In this document: positions 1 to 7,706 of the stretch, piece after piece
Layout of the letters: every line of letters begins with the position of its first letter
How positions within the stretch are numbered: position 1 is the first letter of the stretch
Origin: UBA1195 sp045598025
GTDB taxonomy: Bacteria; Bacteroidota; Bacteroidia; Bacteroidales; WCHB1-69
DNA: 54,703 nt
Reading direction: 5' to 3'
Assembly (NCBI GenBank): GCA_045598025.1
Contig: JAZLLH010000044.1
Coordinates: forward strand, 1 to 54,703
Position numbers and translations under genes: made by a program
The notes under the pieces: generated by a model
Databases searched by the model: none
Told to the model about the DNA's origin: nothing
What the model saw: the letters and a program-made list of their open reading frames with translations, nothing else

Positions 1-3000
1 ATCGTGCACTTCAATGGCAATACCGTCAAATTCAGATACTGCGGTGCCAATATTGATGGAAAATTCGTGGATGAATTCTGCAACAACACCTTCCTCTATG
101 AAGAGGGTATAGAGTACAATTATCTGTATCTGGTAGAAATATACGGTCCCGGCGGCGGCAGCGGACGGGTCGATACGGCTCTTTTCACGAACAACCGCTG
201 GCTGACTTACGATGCCGGTACTTTTGACTATGTCTATATTGACATATATGAGTTGAGCGGTAAAAAATGCCTGCTTTTCGCCAACAACGAAATCATATTC
301 CCTGCCGGAATGAACAATGGATACGGGTACATTGAAGACCTCTACGATCCGCTCTATGTCAACAACTCCGTCTACATGCCGACAGGTACCATGTACTGGT
401 CCAACAACTACGGCAAGACATCGATGGTCAACAACCTGGTGTATGCCAATATGGATTTCAACAGCAACAGCTTCGGCTACAGTGATTACAACAACTTCGC
501 CAAGATGAGTGTGAGTGCCTTGCAGAATACTACCCGTCAGGACACCCATTCGGTCAGTATTCTTCCGGCTTTCTCCGATTTGAGAAAAGGCATGAACCTC
601 CTGGACAACAGCGGACTGGAATGTCCTGTTTTCCCGGCGGTGCTGTCCGACATCAACGGTACACAGCGTCAGTCCCTGACGACGATGGGTTGCTACGAAG
701 TTCCGGCCGTGCCGAACAACGCCATGCCCAGAGCTTTTGTGTCTCCGAATAATGTGACCATTACAGGTACAGATATGCCTATTACGGTGCAGCTTTTCAA
801 TGCCGGAAGCAACGCTCTGACCTCCTGCAATATTGATTTGGTTGTCAATGGAGTCGCTTACCCGCAGCATCAGTGGTCCGGCAACCTGGCTTCGAAACAA
901 TCCGTTCCGGTACAGCTCGGCAGTTTTGTGCCTGTAGCCGACGCCAACAACCTGGTGGTTTGGACTTCCAGTCCGAACGGACAGAGCGATGCCGTTCCTG
1001 CCAACGATACCTTGAATTTCGTTGCCATCGGTTGCGATTCCATCCTCAAGGGAGATTACATTGTTACCAATGATGCGGAACTGAAGGCCATCATTACCAG
1101 CCTGCAGACTTGCGGAGTAGAAGCTCCCACGACCATCAAATTGGCCAATGGTCAGTACAGGGCTCTGGATTTGCAAGAAGCCTTCATAAATGTAACTTCG
1201 GTCAATACCGTGACTTTCACCTCTCTGAGCGGAATAGCCGACAGTGTGGTGATTGCAGGAGAAACCAATTTGGGTAATCTGAGTCACGTACGTTTCTCTT
1301 ACCTCACATTTGACTGGAACAACACGGCAACGCATACAATCAACTTTGCGAAATCCTGCAGTGATGTGGAATTCTACGCATGCCGCATTCTGGCCAGTCC
1401 GACTGCATCGGGTACGGGTACGGGCGGCTATTGCGTGTACAATCCCTCTACCTTCTCCACGGACAGCATCCGTTTCATCAAGAATCTCATCGACGGAGGT
1501 TACTATGGACTCTATTGGTATGGTCAAAGCACGGGCAACATGAATACGAACACCGTGATAGACAGTAATACGATTCAGAACCAGTATTACTATGCCATGT
1601 ATGGTTATTACAACGAATATACCAGCGTTTCCCAAAACTCTATTCTGAGCCGTACGGCCAATCAGAATACCTACTGGTACGGTTTGTATTCGTACTATGG
1701 CAATTTGGAAAAGTGCGACGGAAACCGCATCCACGTGCGTACGTCCGCCATCACTTATCCGTATCCTGCCTATATCAATTATGCCGGCCGGTACGGAAGC
1801 ATGTCCATGTCCAATTTCACCAACAATGAAATTCTGACCTACACTACCAGTACCTACTACGGATTGTATACCTACTACAACAACATCAACATCTACCACA
1901 ACACAATCTATGTGGGTGGTACCGGTGCCGGCAGGGGTATCTATGTGTACACTTCGGGTGAAAAAACCGATATCAAGAACAACGTCATTGTAACCATGGG
2001 TTCCGGTTCCTATCCTATCTACATGAACAATACGGGAGCAGCTACCAGTGACTACAACTGCCTCTATTCGCCTTCCTATGCAGGATACGATGGCGGTGCC
2101 ATGGCATTCTCTGCCTGGAAGAATGCCGGTTACGATATTCACGGTTTCTTTGTCAATCCGAGTTTTACCCGTTTGGATTCTGCCGAATATCTGAAGCTGG
2201 ATTCCACCAACAGCGTGTTCGTGCCGGTCATTACCGGAGTGAACGCTGACCGTTTGGACAATCCGCGTTACGGCATAACCTCGCCGGGTGCCTATGCATC
2301 TGCTCCTAAAAGCCTGGATGCTGCCCTGACCGAATTCCCCAACTGGTCTACTTCCGGTGTTATCGGAAAACAGACTCCGGTGACGGTGCGTCTGATGAAC
2401 ATGGGAACCGGAGGAAATCTGACCTCTGCTACCATCGATTGGTACGTGCGCGGTGTCAAACAGACGCCTGTGACATGGACAGGTAATTTGGCACAATATG
2501 CCACAGCCGATGTCTATTTGGGAAGCTATGTGACGATTGCCGAAGCCAACAACGTGTCGGCCCGTGTATCTCATCCCAATAACGCTACCGACTTGGAACA
2601 TTCCAACGACTCTATTTCGACTTTCAACTACGGTTGCGATTCAATGTTGCACGGTTACTACCGTGTGGGTGGACAGAATGCTGACTTCGCCAGCCTGAAC
2701 GATGCCATCACTGCTTTGAACTATTGCGGTGTGGACGGACCTACTACGATGGCCCTGGCCTCCGGTACCTATGCGTCCATGTCGTTCGGAGTACTCAACG
2801 GAGTTTCCTCCAAGAACATGGTGACCTTCACCTCTCAGAGCGGCTATGCCTCTGATGTGGTAATCACTGGAACCAATGCCTTGGTGTTGAATGCAGCTCA
2901 GCATCTTGCCTTTACCAAACTCACCTTGGGTGACGCTTCTACCACTTGCGGTGTGATTTTCAATGGCAACTGCAAGCACGTGGACATTCTCTACTGCAAC

Positions 3001-6000
3001 ATCAATTCCAGTCCGACGACAACTTCTTCCTCCTATTATGCGGTGAAGAAGGCGAGCGGTGCTGTGATGGACAGCATCCGTATTGTGGGCAACCACATCA
3101 ACGGAGGTTACTATGGCGTGTATATTTACGGTGCCAATACGAATGCCGGTGGTTATAACACCAACATCCGTATCGACAGCAACCTTTGCGAGAATGCCTA
3201 CTACTATCCTCACTATTTCTACTACACTGATTTCACTTCGCTGAATGGCAATACTTTCCTGCCCCGTACGTCCGGAACGACCTACTGGTACGGTTATATG
3301 TATTACTGCAACTCTCCGGAAATGATGTACAACCGTTACAACACCACCCGTTGCGCCAGCATGACGTATTTCTACAATTATATGGACTATGTCAACTACT
3401 ATAATTGGGATGGCGGCAGAATGCTGTATGCCAACAACGAAATTATCCACACTTCGAACAGTGGCGGTTACGGTTTGTATTACTATTGCACCAAAGCGGA
3501 TATCATTCACAACAGCATCATGTGTAAATCAGCCACTTATGGTATGTATGCGGATCTGGGTCAGTGTGATATCGTGTTGAAGAACAATAATATTGTGAAC
3601 TTCAATGGTCAGAACGGTCTGTATGCCTACAACTACAGAAACATTGTGGCCGAATCCAACAATATTTATTGTCCTGGTGGCAGCTACATCGGCAATACGA
3701 CCTTTACTACGCAAGCCGACTTGTCCTTGGCCATGGGAGATCCCAACCTGACGGTAATCCGTCCGCGTTATGTGGATTCCACGGTTAATCTGGAACAGGT
3801 AAGCTATACGGGTCTTTCCTGTTTGCGCGACTCGCTGGTTCCGACGGATATCAACAACAGTGAACGTGCCAGAGTCACCGTTCGCGGATGTTATTCCCTG
3901 CCCATCGTGGAAGGAAAGAACATTCAGATGGTGGACATCGTATCTCCGAAGTTGAACACGGTCGTGGCCTGCTATCCTGACTTTTCTACCGCTGAAGTGG
4001 AAATCGCCAATATGGGTACCGATACCTTGGATTTCTCCAAAGACAATCTGATTGTCCACATGGCTTCCGACAGCGCGAATGTGTTCTATACCGATACCAC
4101 GATTACGAGCGGTATCATGTATCCGATGTCAAAGATGAGGGTGAAAATCACCGACTTCTTCCCGACTGCACTGACCGGCTACTACAATATCACGTCCTGG
4201 CTCACCATGAACAGTGATGTTGACAACAGTGACGATACGGCGCATACGGTGTATGAAGTAACCCGTGTGGTGCTTCCGTTTGAAGTTGATTTCACTACGA
4301 TGCCTCAGGAATTTGCCTTCGATTCCCTGCAGGGTAGAGTTCAATGGGAATTGGCAGATGGTTCTGCTACGCAACCCATGATTGCTCCTGCATACGGTGA
4401 CGGCATGCTGCACTTCGCATCCTCCACGGGTAGGGCTTCTCTGTCCCGCATGGTGATCAAACAGGTTGACCTCTTAGGTTCTTCCAAACCGAAATTGAGT
4501 TTCTGGTATGCACATGACAACAGCAATCCTGAAGCCCGCGACTACATGGAAGTTTTGGCTTCTACGGACGGTGGTATGACTTACGAACGTCTGATGACCG
4601 TGTTCCGTTACGATGCCAGCTTCACCACTCCGGGATGGAAGATGTATCAGTACGATTTGTCCAAGTATATCAACGAAACCTGTCTGCACATTGCATTTGA
4701 GGCAGCCAGTTACGGTGGTTCCGACCAGAATGTGGACCGTGTCCAGATTCAGGTGGAACAGGACGTCGATGTGAAGGAAATCCTGGTGACCGATTCTTTG
4801 TCTGCCTGTGATTTGAACAACCGTACGGTGTCTGTGGTCTTAGACAACTCCACCATGTACGATGTGAACTTCGATCGTCCGGACAGCATTCGTCTGCACA
4901 TCGAACTGATGAAACCGGACAGCAGTGTTGCTCGTATTCAGCACACCATGAAGGGACGTCTGTTGGCCAATACCAGCGATACGGTGGTTCTGGCCTCCGG
5001 ATACAACTTCGATCTGCCCGGTACCTATACTTTCCGTACGTATATCGATACGGTTACTCTGACTACGGATGTGACCAACGATACCATGATTCGTCAGATC
5101 AACGTGCTGCCTGACCTGTATGTGTTCGGTATGGATACCATATTGGCAAAGAAGGCAGGAGATTCTGTTGTTCCTACGGTGTATGTCTTCAATAGCGGAA
5201 ATCTGACGGCTCAGGAAGTGAAACTGCGCCTGAAGGTCAATGATGAAAACGACATCGTGGAAGTAAGCAATCAGCCGTTGTATGCAGGAGATACGCTGAA
5301 ATACACCTTCAAGCAGGGCTTCATCGTCCCGGCTGTGGATGCCGATCAGCCGTACTACTTCCTGACGATTGAATCGGAAATGGGTTGCGACATGGATGCC
5401 AGCAACGACCTCTACAGCTATGTAGGAACGGTCAGCCTGGTTGACATGAGCGTGTACAACATTGAAAACCCGAAAGCAGCCGAAAGCGCTTGCGATACCG
5501 GTAACACCAATCTGTACATCAACATCAACCTTTACAACTACGGCGACGTGGTCATCGACTCTGCAACTATCCACGTGAAGGTCGACAGCGCAAATGTCGT
5601 AGTGCGCGATTTCACCGAACAGGTCAAGAACCTGTCTATGGGCAACACCAACTACTCCCTGAAGACTCCGTACCTTGTGCCTAACTTCAATGGCAAGTAC
5701 ACTGTGACGGTCTATGTGGAGAATGTTGCCGGTGAAATGAATTATTCCAACGATACGGCCCGTATCGAAGCCTGCGCCGTCCGCAATGACGTGAGCGTGG
5801 AAGACTTTGATGCCGATGCTTACGCAGTGGGTCAGAACATACCGAACCCGGCTTCCGATGTGACGGTGATTCCGTTCCGGGTGCCTCAGGACGGTGTGGT
5901 TCGTTTGGATGTCCTCAGTGTCAGCGGTCAGGTGCTCTACACCCGCATTCTGGATGCAAGAGCCGGAAACAATGAGTTCGAACTCAGTGTCTCCAATTTG

Positions 6001-6075
6001 TCCGGTGGCATCTATTACTACAGCATGGAATACCAAGGCAAACGTATCGTCAAGAAGATGAACGTAGCCCGGTAG
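1..6075 (+). CDS. Giant secreted modular beta-helix protein with T9SS type A sorting domain (5' end outside window)
   Basis: The frame is open to the first base, so the N-terminus and signal peptide lie upstream; the GTG at position 4 is not a convincing start. Residue numbers count from that codon. The visible 2023 residues hold at least three related modules. Each has an Ig/CARDB-like domain of about 110 residues, a GCDS motif (codons at 1030 and 2632), and a Tyr/Asn-rich stretch resembling right-handed parallel beta-helix rungs. Each module closes with a segment such as TTMGCYEVP or VTVRGCYSLP. After the modules come a jelly-roll or cleaved-adhesin-like domain (about residues 1435-1600) and several CARDB-like domains. 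A C-terminal sorting domain follows (from about 1945, starting GQNIPNPASD and ending RIVKKMNVAR), which in this phylum directs T9SS export and surface attachment. The protein is probably a surface adhesin or glycan-binding protein; no catalytic residues are recognised. A strong terminator follows. Confidence 0.85.
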   Translation: MVHFNGNTVKFRYCGANIDGKFVDEFCNNTFLYEEGIEYNYLYLVEIYGPGGGSGRVDTALFTNNRWLTYDAGTFDYVYIDIYELSGKKCLLFANNEIIFPAGMNNGYGYIEDLYDPLYVNNSVYMPTGTMYWSNNYGKTSMVNNLVYANMDFNSNSFGYSDYNNFAKMSVSALQNTTRQDTHSVSILPAFSDLRKGMNLLDNSGLECPVFPAVLSDINGTQRQSLTTMGCYEVPAVPNNAMPRAFVSPNNVTITGTDMPITVQLFNAGSNALTSCNIDLVVNGVAYPQHQWSGNLASKQSVPVQLGSFVPVADANNLVVWTSSPNGQSDAVPANDTLNFVAIGCDSILKGDYIVTNDAELKAIITSLQTCGVEAPTTIKLANGQYRALDLQEAFINVTSVNTVTFTSLSGIADSVVIAGETNLGNLSHVRFSYLTFDWNNTATHTINFAKSCSDVEFYACRILASPTASGTGTGGYCVYNPSTFSTDSIRFIKNLIDGGYYGLYWYGQSTGNMNTNTVIDSNTIQNQYYYAMYGYYNEYTSVSQNSILSRTANQNTYWYGLYSYYGNLEKCDGNRIHVRTSAITYPYPAYINYAGRYGSMSMSNFTNNEILTYTTSTYYGLYTYYNNINIYHNTIYVGGTGAGRGIYVYTSGEKTDIKNNVIVTMGSGSYPIYMNNTGAATSDYNCLYSPSYAGYDGGAMAFSAWKNAGYDIHGFFVNPSFTRLDSAEYLKLDSTNSVFVPVITGVNADRLDNPRYGITSPGAYASAPKSLDAALTEFPNWSTSGVIGKQTPVTVRLMNMGTGGNLTSATIDWYVRGVKQTPVTWTGNLAQYATADVYLGSYVTIAEANNVSARVSHPNNATDLEHSNDSISTFNYGCDSMLHGYYRVGGQNADFASLNDAITALNYCGVDGPTTMALASGTYASMSFGVLNGVSSKNMVTFTSQSGYASDVVITGTNALVLNAAQHLAFTKLTLGDASTTCGVIFNGNCKHVDILYCNINSSPTTTSSSYYAVKKASGAVMDSIRIVGNHINGGYYGVYIYGANTNAGGYNTNIRIDSNLCENAYYYPHYFYYTDFTSLNGNTFLPRTSGTTYWYGYMYYCNSPEMMYNRYNTTRCASMTYFYNYMDYVNYYNWDGGRMLYANNEIIHTSNSGGYGLYYYCTKADIIHNSIMCKSATYGMYADLGQCDIVLKNNNIVNFNGQNGLYAYNYRNIVAESNNIYCPGGSYIGNTTFTTQADLSLAMGDPNLTVIRPRYVDSTVNLEQVSYTGLSCLRDSLVPTDINNSERARVTVRGCYSLPIVEGKNIQMVDIVSPKLNTVVACYPDFSTAEVEIANMGTDTLDFSKDNLIVHMASDSANVFYTDTTITSGIMYPMSKMRVKITDFFPTALTGYYNITSWLTMNSDVDNSDDTAHTVYEVTRVVLPFEVDFTTMPQEFAFDSLQGRVQWELADGSATQPMIAPAYGDGMLHFASSTGRASLSRMVIKQVDLLGSSKPKLSFWYAHDNSNPEARDYMEVLASTDGGMTYERLMTVFRYDASFTTPGWKMYQYDLSKYINETCLHIAFEAASYGGSDQNVDRVQIQVEQDVDVKEILVTDSLSACDLNNRTVSVVLDNSTMYDVNFDRPDSIRLHIELMKPDSSVARIQHTMKGRLLANTSDTVVLASGYNFDLPGTYTFRTYIDTVTLTTDVTNDTMIRQINVLPDLYVFGMDTILAKKAGDSVVPTVYVFNSGNLTAQEVKLRLKVNDENDIVEVSNQPLYAGDTLKYTFKQGFIVPAVDADQPYYFLTIESEMGCDMDASNDLYSYVGTVSLVDMSVYNIENPKAAESACDTGNTNLYININLYNYGDVVIDSATIHVKVDSANVVVRDFTEQVKNLSMGNTNYSLKTPYLVPNFNGKYTVTVYVENVAGEMNYSNDTARIEACAVRNDVSVEDFDADAYAVGQNIPNPASDVTVIPFRVPQDGVVRLDVLSVSGQVLYTRILDARAGNNEFELSVSNLSGGIYYYSMEYQGKRIVKKMNVAR

Positions 6076-6118
6076 TGCTGCAGGTACGTAAGGCAGGGGA
6101 GAAGTTCTCCCTTGCGGA

Positions 6119-6156
6119 AAAAAGGCAGGCTTGTCGTCAGACAGGCCTGCCTTTTT
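6119..6156 (+). terminator. Rho-independent terminator of the giant surface protein gene
   Basis: A 12-bp perfect inverted repeat (6119-6130 with 6145-6156) is extended by five inner pairs, one of them G-U, around a GTCA loop. The A-rich left arm and T-rich right arm mean it could work on both strands, but no minus-strand gene ends here. Confidence 0.9.
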
Positions 6157-6179
6157 GTATCTTCCGTTTTTTGTTGTGT

Positions 6180-6214
6180 TTTGGCGGAAGGTATGTGTTT
6201 TTTTTCTACCTTTG
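6180..6214 (+). promoter_or_regulatory. Bacteroidota-type promoter for the 6235 membrane protein gene
   Basis: TTTG at 6180-6183 (-33-like) and TACCTTTG at 6207-6214 (-7 consensus TAnnTTTG) are separated by 23 bases. The predicted transcript starts near 6219, just before the ATG at 6235. Confidence 0.65.
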
Positions 6215-6234
6215 CACCTTTAAAATATGAGTGT

Positions 6235-6930
6235 ATGAAAAAAACGGATTTTATTGTCATTTTGATTGTTATTGCTTTTTTGGCACCTTTCTTCCTGTGT
6301 GATGCCGTATATGAGGGATACCAGGCGTGGAATCATTCCAATGCCATGTCCATGGCATTTCTGAAATTTGCCATTTTGGCTACCTTCGGTGAAATGCTGG
6401 GTCTCCGCATCAAAACCGGACGTTATTGGGTCAAGGGATTCGGTATCGTTCCGAGGATGGTGATATGGGGACTGCTCGGTATGTGGATTGCTGCAGCCAT
6501 GGGCATTTTCCGGATTGGAGTACCGGCTTTTCTGGACGGTTTCACCGTATTTGACGGTATCAAAGAGGCTATGAGCGGAGGTTTTTCCGGGATGAAACTT
6601 TTGGGGGCTTTCTGCATCAGTCTGATGATGAATACGAGTTTTGCTCCGGTATTTATGACCATGCACAAGATTACAGATACCCACATAGCCAGACACGAAG
6701 GCCGTTTTTCCAGTCTGCTCCGCCTGATTCCGGTAGGAGAAATTCTTCCCGGTCTGAATTGGGATGTGCAATGGAATTTTGTTTTCAAAAAAACCTTGCC
6801 CTTTTTCTGGATTCCGGCACATACCATCACTTTCCTGCTTCCTCCGGACGCTCAGGTGTTGTTCGCGGCCATATGCAGTGTTGTCTTGGGCCTTTTCCTG
6901 TCTGTCGCTGCGGTGAAATCCAAAAAATAA
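6235..6930 (+). CDS. Conserved hypothetical integral membrane protein
   Basis: This 231-residue hydrophobic protein has about five membrane segments. An N-terminal helix follows MKKTD, helices lie in the middle around VIWGLLGMW and LLGAFCISLMM, and a C-terminal helix ends the protein before a short KSKK tail. The frame could be extended up to 6112, but that would run through the terminator and the promoter, so the ATG at 6235 is preferred. The C-terminal half (WDVQWNF, then LPFFWIP, TFLLPP) faintly recalls the Mpv17/PMP22 layout of Trp/Asn-Phe and Pro motifs. That is only a visual resemblance and I assign no function. The next gene starts 28 bases downstream on the same strand and may be co-transcribed. 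Confidence 0.75.
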   Translation: MKKTDFIVILIVIAFLAPFFLCDAVYEGYQAWNHSNAMSMAFLKFAILATFGEMLGLRIKTGRYWVKGFGIVPRMVIWGLLGMWIAAAMGIFRIGVPAFLDGFTVFDGIKEAMSGGFSGMKLLGAFCISLMMNTSFAPVFMTMHKITDTHIARHEGRFSSLLRLIPVGEILPGLNWDVQWNFVFKKTLPFFWIPAHTITFLLPPDAQVLFAAICSVVLGLFLSVAAVKSKK

Positions 6931-6958
6931 GAACTTTTATCCTGTCGTTATATCAAAG

Positions 6959-7702
6959 ATGAAAATACCCAGAAACAAACGCTATTCCTATGTCATCGAG
7001 CCCAAGGACGTCGATTTGATGGGAAGAGCCACCATGGTTTCCATTTTCGATTATATGATGCGAACGGCCCATCTGGATGCTCAGCGTCACAAATTGGGTG
7101 TGTATCAGATTCGCAAACAAAATCTGGCATGGGTCATTTCCAGAGCGGTCGTAGAACAGAATTCGGTACTCCGGACTACCGATCCTTTTCAGGTGGTCAC
7201 CTGGGTGAGTGAATGCAACCGTTTAGCCTGTGTACGTAATTTTCTGTTGCTGGATATGAACGGAAAGGAAATAGGGCACGCCGTTACCCAGTGGTGCATC
7301 ATCGATTTCAATACCCGTCAGGCCGTCAACCTCCTGGAACTTCCTCGGATCGTACGCCACCTGCATCCTGAGTATCCGACCTGCGGTCTGCATCCAAAAA
7401 AACTGCATCCGCTGAAGGAATACACCCAAAGCAGCCGTCATGAAGTGGTATACAGCGATTTGGACTTCAACGGTCATGTCAACAGTTTGAAATATCTGCA
7501 GTGGATGTTGGACCAGGTTCCCATCGAATGGGCTTCCAACCGTCAGTTGTGGCATTTTGATGTCAATTACATTCATGAGATTCATCAGGACGAAAAACCG
7601 GTTATCCATTCGTATTTGGGAGAAGATACCACTTCTTTCGAAATATGCAATGAAGATTCCAGTGCAGCCTGTCGGGCCACTATGCTGTGGCGTGCATTTT
7701 AA
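6959..7702 (+). CDS. Acyl-ACP thioesterase (FatA/FatB-type, double hotdog)
   Basis: The 247-residue length and layout match the bacterial acyl-ACP thioesterase family (PF01643), which hydrolyses acyl-ACP to release free fatty acids in the cytoplasm. The first hotdog domain covers about residues 1-130 (VDLMGRATMVSIFDYM). The second starts near 155 and carries DLDFNGHVNSLKY, with Asn171, His173 and Asn175 in the family's Asn/His catalytic motif. It follows the membrane protein gene by 28 bases and ends four bases before the stop of the convergent antiporter gene. Chain-length preference cannot be read from sequence. Confidence 0.88.
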   Translation: MKIPRNKRYSYVIEPKDVDLMGRATMVSIFDYMMRTAHLDAQRHKLGVYQIRKQNLAWVISRAVVEQNSVLRTTDPFQVVTWVSECNRLACVRNFLLLDMNGKEIGHAVTQWCIIDFNTRQAVNLLELPRIVRHLHPEYPTCGLHPKKLHPLKEYTQSSRHEVVYSDLDFNGHVNSLKYLQWMLDQVPIEWASNRQLWHFDVNYIHEIHQDEKPVIHSYLGEDTTSFEICNEDSSAACRATMLWRAF

Positions 7703-7706
7703 GCGT

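Noticed and set aside
2641..3510. 289-codon open frame antisense to the giant surface protein
   Set aside because: Same reason: low-complexity reverse translation of the beta-helix rungs.
4840..6036. 398-codon open frame antisense to the giant surface protein
   Set aside because: His/Ile/Val-rich shadow sequence typical of reverse frames, with no promoter or domain.
6112..6234. N-terminal extension of the 6235 membrane protein
   Set aside because: It would cross a strong terminator and the -7 box.
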